Of a stretch of 16,949 nucleotides of DNA, positions 6,656 to 13,284 are shown in pieces. Source of the DNA: CAYXUW01 sp964468375 (GTDB lineage: Bacteria; Planctomycetota; Phycisphaerae; Sedimentisphaerales; Anaerobacaceae); contig CAYXUW010000049.1 of assembly GCA_964468375.1 (NCBI GenBank), positions 1-16,949 on the forward strand, in the 5' to 3' direction. The position numbers were made by a program, and so were the translations under genes. The notes under the pieces were generated by a model. That model worked only from the letters and a program-made list of their open reading frames with translations, was not told where the DNA came from and ran no database searches. Position 1 is the stretch's first letter; every line of letters starts with the position of its first letter.

Positions 6656-7828
6656 TTAACTTCGTCTAATCTCCTCGAAAAAAGGTGTCCTCTTCTGCTC
6701 CACGCATTCGGCCGCGTAAAGATACATCGCAGCAGACCAGCTCTGCCAGTCCTGTCCCTGCGGCGTGCCGTCCTGCGCACGGCACCACTCATTGAATCCG
6801 AACTCCACGTCAGCCGTGCGCGCCGGCTGGACAAGCCTGGTCAAGGTAACAAGTCTTTTTTCTGCAAGTTTATATTTTTGGGCGGCCACTAAAGCCGCAA
6901 TATAAAACCCGCAGATAAAAGGCCAGATTCCTCCGTTATGATACTCCCCCGGCTGATTATACTTCTCATATCTCGGCAGCCAATCTGGGTCGCCGAGCCG
7001 GATATACGGAAAAAAGTTGGGAGGCAGGTCAACCGCTAAATCTCCGTTCTTTCTAAGCGCCGCACATTCTGTTTCAATCCAGGAAATCAACTGTCTGGCC
7101 CGCGTATGAGAAGCAATGCCCGACAAAATCGCCAAACTGTTGCCCAAAAGGTCGAAACGCTCGCTCCTGTAAACTTTGTAAGACCATAACGCGTAATACG
7201 GCTTATACCTTAATACCAAACCCTCGTGAACATGACGGTTCTGCCGGTCGCCCTTAACGGTGAAACGGCCCATCGCCTCCCGTTGTTTTTCTGCACGCTC
7301 GTCCTGACCAAACAGCCGCAAGTAAATATACACAATTGTGTTTACATAAAGCCCGTAACCCAGAACCCACTGCTCGTCCCTCCAGTCGCTCGTCGGCAGC
7401 TGGTCCACGATAACGCGGTCGGAAGGGCTCTGATATTCCATCCACGTCATCGATTTGCGGACGGCTTCCTCCAGAAAATCGGCCTCCCCTGTGAATTTGC
7501 GAAACAAAGCCACACCTATTAGAAATAACGGCGTGCAGTCGCTCGACCCCCGGTCGGTCGGGTCATGAACCAGCGAAGGAATATGACCAAGCCTGCTTTG
7601 ATTTCTGGCTGCCGTTTCCATAGCACGCCGAAGAGACCTGGCCAACTTCTTGTGCCCGACCGCAAGAATCCCGAGGGTTGATATCATAATATCACGTGTA
7701 TACGGTTCGGGATAACCCCATCCCGCCGCACGCGGAAGACCGCGGTAAGGCCCATGAGCATTGTGAACAAGCACCTCCAGCGCAGACTGCTTGGCCCGCT
7801 CTATAAAACTTCGCTCTTTTCTGTTCAT
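6656..7828 (-). CDS. GH100-like six-hairpin glycoside hydrolase (neutral invertase or amylo-alpha-1,6-glucosidase type)
   Basis: A 390-residue soluble protein with no signal peptide. It reads as an (alpha/alpha)6 glycosidase: PEPYTRDIMISTLG (40-53), HDPTDRGSSDCTPLFLIGVA (88-107), PTSDWRDEQWVLGYGLYVN (145-163), NQPGEYHNGGIWPF (291-304) and FGFNEWC (343-349). The YHNGGIWP block recalls the YHNGG-WP motif of alkaline/neutral invertases (GH100), and the DW-LY-N block recalls bacterial and archaeal proteins annotated as glycogen-debranching amylo-alpha-1,6-glucosidases. Asp98 or Asp148/Asp151 and Glu347 are candidate acid/base residues, an inference. Substrate is unknown: sucrose, an alpha-1,6-glucan branch or a glycoconjugate are all possible. 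The start overlaps the end of the GT4 gene almost exactly (2 nt between TAG and ATG), which implies translational coupling and a shared pathway. Confidence 0.65.
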   Translation of the reverse strand: MNRKERSFIERAKQSALEVLVHNAHGPYRGLPRAAGWGYPEPYTRDIMISTLGILAVGHKKLARSLRRAMETAARNQSRLGHIPSLVHDPTDRGSSDCTPLFLIGVALFRKFTGEADFLEEAVRKSMTWMEYQSPSDRVIVDQLPTSDWRDEQWVLGYGLYVNTIVYIYLRLFGQDERAEKQREAMGRFTVKGDRQNRHVHEGLVLRYKPYYALWSYKVYRSERFDLLGNSLAILSGIASHTRARQLISWIETECAALRKNGDLAVDLPPNFFPYIRLGDPDWLPRYEKYNQPGEYHNGGIWPFICGFYIAALVAAQKYKLAEKRLVTLTRLVQPARTADVEFGFNEWCRAQDGTPQGQDWQSWSAAMYLYAAECVEQKRTPFFEEIRRS

Positions 7829-7830
7829 AT

Positions 7831-8973
7831 CTATGAAATCCCTAGACGCTTCGAAACAATTTTGACGAATTTCTTCGCTATGACTCGATAGTCAAAATGT
7901 TCTATCGCTCGTTTTCTGCCTTCCTTCCCCATTCTTTCTCTCAGGCCCGCGTCCTTCATCAAATCCATAAGATAATTGGCTATATCATGAACGCTCGCCC
8001 GGTAATCCACTATCCTCGGCCTTTTAAAGCTGTACTTATGACCCGTCTCGTAGCCGGACTCGTCCCCGAGAATCGCCTCCCGAAGGCGAATCTCCTGCGC
8101 AACCTCCGCCAAAAAAGCTGTCTTGCCGTGCACCATCGTATCCAGCATCCCCATCGCCTTTATACCTATCACCGGCTTCTCACACGAATTTGCCTCCACT
8201 TGAATCATTCCGAAGCCCTCTAAGCGAGATGGCGCAGCATAAATATCACACGCCGCCAGCAAATACGGCATAAAGTTTCGCGAAACCCTGCTGCTGGTAT
8301 AAACCACGTTCTTCTCTATTCCCAAATGCGTCGCCAATTGCATATCCGACAGATTCTGCTGCTCAGTTCTCGGCTGTGGCCAAACCTTGCAAACATATTT
8401 CCAGTCCGGCGCCTCCGGGTCGTTTATCGCCAGCGCCTGCATAACCTCCTGGGCGCCTTTAGATGCAGCGTCACCGCCGACGGTTAAAATCATTATCTGG
8501 TCTTCCGACACGCCCAGCGCCTCGCGAACGGCGGCAACTTTCGGGTCCTTCCTGTCACGAGGCCTGAATGAGTCCGTATCACACCCGACGTGCAGAACCT
8601 CTATGTTCTTGCCGTGAAGACCGTCACGCATATATATCTTCTTCACCCAGTTAGAAGTTACCAGTATCAGCGGCAGGTTGTCGAGTATCTCCCCGTAGTT
8701 AGCCATATAACCGTCCGCCACAAGCCACGGTATCGCTGTTATGCCGTACCTCTGCGGATGAAGAATCAAATGAGATGTGTGTCCCCAGTAGCCGACACCT
8801 ACAACAATATCCGGCGCGAACCAGCGGTAATACCATTCCTTCTCCTGCGCCGATTCGAAATTAACAGAGAAAACCTCTATCCCCATCTCTTCCAGACCCT
8901 TGTGCAGCAGTTGCCCCTGTGTAGCAAGACCTGCTGGAGAAGGAGGATAATCATACAAAAGCAAAACTTTCAT
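7831..8973 (-). CDS. Family 4 glycosyltransferase (GT-B fold)
   Basis: A 380-residue cytosolic retaining glycosyltransferase. The N-terminal Rossmann half starts MKVLLLYDYPPSPAGLATQG with the GT4 glycine loop and includes VTSNWVKK (105-112) and LHVGCDTDSFRP (127-138). The C-terminal nucleotide-sugar half has ILTVGGDAASKGAQEVMQA (162-180), CDIYAAPSRLEGFGMIQVE (242-260) with the EX7E pair Glu252/Glu260, and a C-terminal helix that packs back on the N-domain. Donor and acceptor cannot be read from motifs. The gene starts 16 nt after a PIG-L deacetylase gene and is coupled to a glycosidase gene. Bacillithiol and mycothiol pathways also pair a GT4 with a PIG-L deacetylase, but the motifs here do not identify BshA or MshA. 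Confidence 0.85.
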   Translation of the reverse strand: MKVLLLYDYPPSPAGLATQGQLLHKGLEEMGIEVFSVNFESAQEKEWYYRWFAPDIVVGVGYWGHTSHLILHPQRYGITAIPWLVADGYMANYGEILDNLPLILVTSNWVKKIYMRDGLHGKNIEVLHVGCDTDSFRPRDRKDPKVAAVREALGVSEDQIMILTVGGDAASKGAQEVMQALAINDPEAPDWKYVCKVWPQPRTEQQNLSDMQLATHLGIEKNVVYTSSRVSRNFMPYLLAACDIYAAPSRLEGFGMIQVEANSCEKPVIGIKAMGMLDTMVHGKTAFLAEVAQEIRLREAILGDESGYETGHKYSFKRPRIVDYRASVHDIANYLMDLMKDAGLRERMGKEGRKRAIEHFDYRVIAKKFVKIVSKRLGIS

Positions 8974-8989
8974 TTTTCAGTCCCCTTCG

Positions 8990-9610
8990 CTATTTTCGGC
9001 CCGCTGCCCCGAAACACCAAAACGCCTCCTGCTTAGGTGTCGTCTTTGCTTCGAAGCTGTCCTCGCCGAAACCGTAAATCCTGGTAATAATATCATACTT
9101 CCTCTGCCATATATCCTCTGGCAGTCTTATCTGTAAATCCGCCTCCTTATTAGCACGCGGAAGATATTTTTGCCCCCCGTCCTCGTATGCGAAAGACCAA
9201 ATCTGCCCCGCATTCAACCGCTCAGACCTCCATAATCTCATCACCGCCTGCGCCGTTTCCTCATGCCTTAAATGCCGCGTATATTCACCGGACGTGCTGT
9301 GCGTAACAACCACATCGAACCTTCCGACGGCAAGCAACTCAACTATCGTCCGCTGGATTTCCCCGTTGTCCAGCGGCTCCTGCTCGGAACCGTCATCTAA
9401 ATCCCCCATATAACCGGTCGCGTTGAATTCCTCCATTGCCTTGAAAAACTTCGCCGCTCGTTCGGCGTCACTCTTCCTGCATATTGTAACCACCGTCCAC
9501 TTCGCCTCCGGATGCATCAGCATCAATCCTCCCGCCCACAGCGTCTCGTCGTCCGGATGAGCTACTATAACCGCACACTTGCTGTCGTCTTTTATATGAA
9601 TCGAAGGCAT
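8990..9610 (-). CDS. PIG-L/LmbE-family deacetylase
   Basis: A 206-residue zinc-dependent N-acetyl hydrolase of the LmbE fold. The defining AHPDDE motif is at 17-22 and the second metal-binding block, HLRHEE (113-118), supplies the HxxH pair. VVTHSTSGEY (101-110) sits just before it, as in family members acting on GlcNAc-containing substrates. No signal peptide is seen, so it works in the cytosol. It is the first gene of a set continuing with GT4, the GH100-like glycosidase and the LapA-domain protein, and AAAGAGG precedes its ATG. Known relatives include BshB (bacillithiol), MshB (mycothiol) and PIG-L (GPI anchors). The substrate here is probably an N-acetylated amino sugar, inferred from context only. 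Confidence 0.85.
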   Translation of the reverse strand: MPSIHIKDDSKCAVIVAHPDDETLWAGGLMLMHPEAKWTVVTICRKSDAERAAKFFKAMEEFNATGYMGDLDDGSEQEPLDNGEIQRTIVELLAVGRFDVVVTHSTSGEYTRHLRHEETAQAVMRLWRSERLNAGQIWSFAYEDGGQKYLPRANKEADLQIRLPEDIWQRKYDIITRIYGFGEDSFEAKTTPKQEAFWCFGAAGRK

Positions 9611-9679
9611 AAGCTTTCTTTCCTCTTTCTAATCTATCCCAGCTTCTTCCAGAACACGCCCCCCCCCGGAAAACAAATT

Positions 9680-10417
9680 CTACTTCTTCGCCTTTTTCCC
9701 CTCAGGTGTACATTTGCTTCTTATATTCTCAAGATTGCCGAAAGATACCAGCGTGTCCCCTGCAAGAATTTTCGAATTAGCCGCCGGATTCGGCATCGTC
9801 GCATCCCCCCTCACTATCGCCAGCACTGTAATATCACTCTGCCGGAGCTCCGAACCCGCAAGCGTCTTGTCAACAAGCGGGCTGTTCTCCGCAACGTCTA
9901 TTCGCGACACCCCGTAACCGCCCGCCAGCAGCAACAACTCCTCAAACGAAACGGGCCGGAAAAGCTTTCTCTTGATAATCTTGGCACGGAGAACCTCCGT
10001 CAGCTGATGAACAAATTTCTTGTTCGTAAAAACCTTATAAAGTACGTATAACGCCACTATAATAATCAGCAGGTTTATCCACGGCACCACCTCGCGCGGA
10101 ACGGAAAAAGGCAGCACCGACGCCGAAAGCTTCTCCCACAGCTCCCGTTGCGGATTCAAAGCGCTGGCAACCGTCGCTATCAACGTCACCAGACCCGCGT
10201 TACCCAAAACCATCAGCACCGTCGCAATTCGGCGTCTCTGCGGATGGCCCGTAACAAGCTCCGCCTCTTTAGTCGTAAATCCCGTCCCGCTGAAGCACGA
10301 CAGCGACTGAAATTTCGCCAGCGACCACTCCAGCCCCGTCAGTTGAAAGGCAATCGCCCCTATCCTCACCACTATAAATGACGCCGCCAGCACTATTATG
10401 AACAGCATAATACTCAT
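9680..10417 (-). CDS. Membrane protein with P-loop-like segment and C-terminal TrkA-C domain
   Basis: A 245-residue protein with three likely membrane helices (about 3-25, 64-86, 111-130) and a cytosolic TrkA-C (RCK C-terminal) domain at about 165-235 (RIDVAENSPLVDKTLAGSEL, then ITVLAIVRGD and AGDTLVSFGN). Between helices 1 and 2, SCFSGTGFTTKEAE (40-53) resembles the TGFxT pore segments of Trk/Ktr K+ transporters. RCK_C domains bind small ligands and gate ion transport, so a role in K+ or other cation flux is likely but unproven. I chose ATG at 10417-10415: it has a TAGGAG Shine-Dalgarno, whereas the longer open frame would run 77 nt into corA and begins with an unrelated Arg/Cys-rich stretch. 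The gene follows corA by 37 nt. Confidence 0.75.
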   Translation of the reverse strand: MSIMLFIIVLAASFIVVRIGAIAFQLTGLEWSLAKFQSLSCFSGTGFTTKEAELVTGHPQRRRIATVLMVLGNAGLVTLIATVASALNPQRELWEKLSASVLPFSVPREVVPWINLLIIIVALYVLYKVFTNKKFVHQLTEVLRAKIIKRKLFRPVSFEELLLLAGGYGVSRIDVAENSPLVDKTLAGSELRQSDITVLAIVRGDATMPNPAANSKILAGDTLVSFGNLENIRSKCTPEGKKAKK

Positions 10418-10454
10418 AATTAATCTCCTATCTTTCCCCGCAGAAGCCGCCGTC

Positions 10455-11519
10455 TCACAGCCACTTCTTCTTCTTAAAATATATAAGCATAATAACAGCA
10501 ACCGCCGCCATAACCAGCAAAACCCCCGCATAGCCCCATCGCCATTCGAGCTCCGGCATATATCTAAAATTCATCCCGTAAATACCCGCTATGAATGTCA
10601 GCGGAATAAATATCGTTGCAATAATCGTCAGCACCTTCATCACCGCGTTCATCCTGTTGCTCAAGCTCGAAAGATAAATATCCAGCATCCCCGAAACCAT
10701 ATCCCGAAAAGTCTCCACCGTGTCTATCACCTGTATCGTGTGGTCGTAAACGTCCCTCAGATACAAACGCGTGGACTCCTTTATCAGCGGCGATTCCGAC
10801 TTTGCCAGCCCGTTTATCAGCTCCCGCAGAGGCCACACCGACCGCCGTAGAGATATCAGCTCCCGCTTGACCGAATGAATCTGCCGAACGGTCTCATTGG
10901 TTGGCTCCTCAACAAGTTCCTCTTCCATCGATTCGATTTTCTCCCCCAGCTTCTCAAGAATAATAAAATAACCGTCCACCACCGCATCGAGCAGCGCATA
11001 AGCAAGATAATCCGCCCCCATCTTCCGCACGCGACCCTTGTCGTTCCTTATTCTGTCGCGTATCTGCTCGAAAACATCCCCGACGTTCTCTTGGAACGAC
11101 ACGACGAAATTACTCCCCAGCACAACGCTAACCTGTTCCGCTTTTATCGTCCCGCTTTTATCATCGTAGCTGAGCATCTTAATAACAATATATATGTAAT
11201 CCTCGTAATCCTCGCATTTCGGACGCTGTCCCGTATTGAGAATATCCTCGAGAATAAGCGGATGCAGACCGAAATGCCCGCCCAGCTTCTCTATTATGCC
11301 GACGTCATGAATCCCGTCGATATTTATCCAGCTGACCGTGGGAGTCTGCTTAAAAGAAAAGCACTCCTCAACCGTCGCAACCTGCTTCTCCTGGAATTCC
11401 CGCTCGTCATAATCGATAACGGTAATCCTTACCGCCTCGAGTTTTCGCTCCCCTATATGCACCAGCGTCCCCGGCGGCAGCCCTGCAGTATTACTGTGTC
11501 TTTTAATTGCCTTTCCCAT
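10455..11519 (-). CDS. corA: CorA-family Mg2+/Co2+ channel
   Basis: Pentameric inner-membrane channel for Mg2+ uptake (also Co2+ and Ni2+). The 354 residues show the family layout: a cytosolic alpha/beta funnel (about 1-180, with HPLILEDILNTGQRPKCEDY at 86-105), the long stalk helix with an acidic patch (SMEEELVEEPTNE, 197-209), then two C-terminal helices (about 294-314 and 328-347). The signature YGMNF selectivity motif is at 314-318, and the tail KKKKWL is basic. The MPELEW loop after GMN is typical. Its ATG lies a single base after the agmatinase stop, so the two are probably translationally coupled, an uncommon neighbour for CorA. The TrkA-C protein gene follows 37 nt downstream. Confidence 0.96.
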   Translation of the reverse strand: MGKAIKRHSNTAGLPPGTLVHIGERKLEAVRITVIDYDEREFQEKQVATVEECFSFKQTPTVSWINIDGIHDVGIIEKLGGHFGLHPLILEDILNTGQRPKCEDYEDYIYIVIKMLSYDDKSGTIKAEQVSVVLGSNFVVSFQENVGDVFEQIRDRIRNDKGRVRKMGADYLAYALLDAVVDGYFIILEKLGEKIESMEEELVEEPTNETVRQIHSVKRELISLRRSVWPLRELINGLAKSESPLIKESTRLYLRDVYDHTIQVIDTVETFRDMVSGMLDIYLSSLSNRMNAVMKVLTIIATIFIPLTFIAGIYGMNFRYMPELEWRWGYAGVLLVMAAVAVIMLIYFKKKKWL

Positions 11520-11520
11520 T

Positions 11521-12375
11521 TCAGCCCTCGAACTTATAGCTCAGCAATTTGTAAACAAGCTTCGCCGCAAGAAAATCCGGCGCCTTATTCCCGCTGTCCG
11601 GGCAAAGCTCGACAACGTCGAAACCTACGACATTCTTCTTCCCGCAAACCGCCTTCAAAAAAGCAAGAACGTCATACCAGCCCAGCCCCCCCGGCTCAGG
11701 CGTCCCTGTAGAAGGCATTATAGACGGGTCAAACACATCGAGGTCGATTGTTATATACACATCCCTGCCGAGCTTCGAAACCGCCTTCTTAATCCAGTCC
11801 CTGTTATCGTATATGTCCCTCGCAAAAAACACGTTCGACCTGTCCATCGCCCCCTTCTCGGAAGAATCCATGCTCCGAACGCCAACCTGCACAATCGGGC
11901 AAACCTCCCTCGCCCTCGCCATAACGCACGCGTGATTATACTTCGAGCCGTTATATTCCTCCCGCAAATCCGAATGAGCGTCAAGCTGCAGAATAGTGAG
12001 ATTTTTATATCGCTCCGCGTGCGCCCGTATCGTACCCACGCTCACCGAATGCTCCCCGCCGATAACTACTGCGAACTTGCCCCCCTCCAGATAATACCTC
12101 ACCGTCGATGTAACCGCCTCCGTCATCTCCCTGACGGAAATATCGCCGCCTATTTCATCCTCGGTAAATATCCCACGCTTAAAAACCTCCGAGTCCGTCT
12201 CGATATCATAAAGCTCCATATTCGCCGAGGCCTCGATTAATGCCGCCGGCCCCTCATCCGCCCCTTTGCACCACGTACTCGTCCCGTCGTATGCCACCGG
12301 AATGATTGCTACCTGCGATTTGTCTGGACTGGAGTACTCCTCGGGCAAACCCCCGAAGCTAAACGCGTCTTTCAT
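11521..12375 (-). CDS. speB: Agmatinase (ureohydrolase family)
   Basis: Binuclear manganese enzyme hydrolysing agmatine to putrescine and urea. The 284 residues match SpeB. Metal ligands are all present: GGEHS (His109), LDAHSD (Asp132, His134, Asp136) and DLDVFDPS (Asp211, Asp213). The substrate-side loops YNGSKYNHACVMAR (141-154) and TPEPGGL (225-231) fit agmatinase rather than arginase, and the HACV motif is common in SpeB. The neighbour decides substrate: the gene lies 18 nt downstream of an arginine decarboxylase that makes agmatine. Guanidinobutyrase or proclavaminate amidinohydrolase activity cannot be fully excluded by motifs alone. Confidence 0.94.
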   Translation of the reverse strand: MKDAFSFGGLPEEYSSPDKSQVAIIPVAYDGTSTWCKGADEGPAALIEASANMELYDIETDSEVFKRGIFTEDEIGGDISVREMTEAVTSTVRYYLEGGKFAVVIGGEHSVSVGTIRAHAERYKNLTILQLDAHSDLREEYNGSKYNHACVMARAREVCPIVQVGVRSMDSSEKGAMDRSNVFFARDIYDNRDWIKKAVSKLGRDVYITIDLDVFDPSIMPSTGTPEPGGLGWYDVLAFLKAVCGKKNVVGFDVVELCPDSGNKAPDFLAAKLVYKLLSYKFEG

Positions 12376-12393
12376 AGTAACAGCCCCGCCTGG

Positions 12394-13008
12394 TCAATCG
12401 AACAGAAACATTGCTATCGCTACTGTCGTTGTCCAAAGTCCTTCCTGGCCTTTTGCGGTTTGTGTAATATTCGTCGTCTTGACGAACAGCCCGCTCGACT
12501 TATACGCCTGTTCCTTCTCCGACCACGCCTTGTCCGGGTCAAGCTCTAACCCGAGCGTCGTCCCAAGCATACCCGCCGCCAAATCCTCTGCCATATCGCC
12601 CGCCTGCTGGCTGTTCATCCCGTGCTCGTGCACCTCGCTGAGATATCCCCACTGATTGTCGTCCTTCGGAATCGCAACTCCTATAGATGTCGCTACAAGC
12701 CGACCGTGTTCGTTCGTATCACAGCGAGCAAGAACACAGTAGCTTATATGGCCGGGCACGAGTTTCTGCAGGCCCTGCTCCCGGCTGACTACCTTGCACC
12801 CAGGTGGCATAATCGACGACACCTGAACCAGGTTCTGCTGCGCTACGCCTGCCCCCCTCAGCGCCGACTCGAAAGACTTCAATTGGTATTTGTGCTGTCC
12901 GACCCCTTTGGTCAGAAACATTTGTGTGGGCACGGGATTATACATTCGATGCTCCAGCGCTTTTTCCGCTTCTTTCTTCTGATTTATGCCTACTATATCG
13001 ATTTCCAA
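12394..13008 (-). CDS. pdaD: Pyruvoyl-dependent arginine decarboxylase proenzyme
   Basis: Decarboxylates arginine to agmatine, the first step of putrescine synthesis. The 204 residues fit PvlArgDC: PVPTQMFLTKGVGQH (25-39), SFESALRGAGVAQQNLVQ (45-62) and VSSIMPPGC (63-71). The proenzyme should cut itself between Ser64 and Ser65, turning Ser65 into the pyruvoyl group and giving a small beta chain (1-64) and a larger alpha chain. WGYLSEVHEHG (120-130) holds the conserved Glu region. The start is TTG at 13008-13006; AGGAGG lies only 2 nt upstream, and a TAG at 13017-13015 closes the frame. An internal ATG at codon 22 begins just before the conserved core and is the alternative. The family is best known from archaea and Chlamydia but occurs in varied bacteria. 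It heads the speB-corA-trkA-C group. Confidence 0.93.
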   Translation of the reverse strand: MEIDIVGINQKKEAEKALEHRMYNPVPTQMFLTKGVGQHKYQLKSFESALRGAGVAQQNLVQVSSIMPPGCKVVSREQGLQKLVPGHISYCVLARCDTNEHGRLVATSIGVAIPKDDNQWGYLSEVHEHGMNSQQAGDMAEDLAAGMLGTTLGLELDPDKAWSEKEQAYKSSGLFVKTTNITQTAKGQEGLWTTTVAIAMFLFD

Positions 13009-13010
13009 TA

Positions 13011-13016
13011 CCTCCT
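13011..13016 (-). promoter_or_regulatory. Shine-Dalgarno unusually close to the pdaD start
   Basis: A perfect AGGAGG on the minus strand is only 2 nt from the TTG codon that gives the longest frame. No other start codon lies 5-9 nt downstream in frame; ATC at 13002-13000 would be at that distance. The true initiation codon is therefore uncertain. Confidence 0.55.
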
Positions 13017-13068
13017 AAATTCTCACCCGCATTAATTAAATTCCATTTTAACCCGTATGAATCAAACA

Positions 13069-13096
13069 ACAATAGTATTTTCCCCCAAAAAGTCAA
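13069..13096 (-). promoter_or_regulatory. Candidate sigma70-type promoter for pdaD-speB-corA operon
   Basis: On the minus strand TTGACT (13096-13091, five of six consensus -35 bases) is followed after 16 nt by TATTGT (13074-13069, four of six -10 bases). Transcription would start about 50 nt before pdaD. The spacer contains GGGGG between A/T tracts. It is the best promoter match I saw in the window, but it is read by eye. Confidence 0.45.
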
Positions 13097-13130
13097 CTTT
13101 TTTTACTTCCCGCACGGCATATTTAGCCCC

Positions 13131-13245
13131 TCGTAGCGCAGCGCAGATCCTCGACTGGTGCTCGCTTGCTTTTCTGTCAGGGATCTAAACCTTCGCGGGT
13201 ATCCGCCGCCACTGCGCGTTAGCGCTTTCTCCTTATCACTAAGGG
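13131..13245. other. Hairpin-rich noncoding block (structured RNA or dispersed repeat)
   Basis: Between the large surface-protein gene and pdaD, several inverted repeats sit close together: CCTTA/TAAGG (13231-13235/13240-13244, loop GTGA on the minus strand, a GNRA type), GCGC/GCGC (13214-13217/13222-13225), GCGG/CCGC (13195-13198/13203-13206), AGATCC/GGATCT (13145-13150/13180-13185) and GCGCAG/CTGCGC (13136-13141/13212-13217; the last overlaps the GCGC hairpin, so the two are alternatives). No coding frame here looks real. It could be a REP-like dispersed element, a small RNA or a long leader, though the best pdaD promoter lies downstream of it. The strand is not settled. Confidence 0.4.
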
Positions 13246-13284
13246 TCTTAATTTCTAACTATGTTTATCTCCATATACCGTTTA

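Noticed and set aside
7831..9610. Bacillithiol pathway pair BshA/BshB
   Set aside because: The GT4 lacks the usual BshA N-terminal pattern, no BshC-like cysteine ligase is nearby, and the unit includes a glycosidase. Kept only as an analogy.
10418..10531. Longer N-terminus for the TrkA-C protein
   Set aside because: It would overlap corA by 77 nt and begins with an Arg/Cys-rich stretch; the ATG at 10417 has a good Shine-Dalgarno and starts directly at a membrane helix.
10875..11711. 278-codon plus-strand frame across corA and speB
   Set aside because: It spans the junction of two well-supported genes on the other strand and resembles no protein family.
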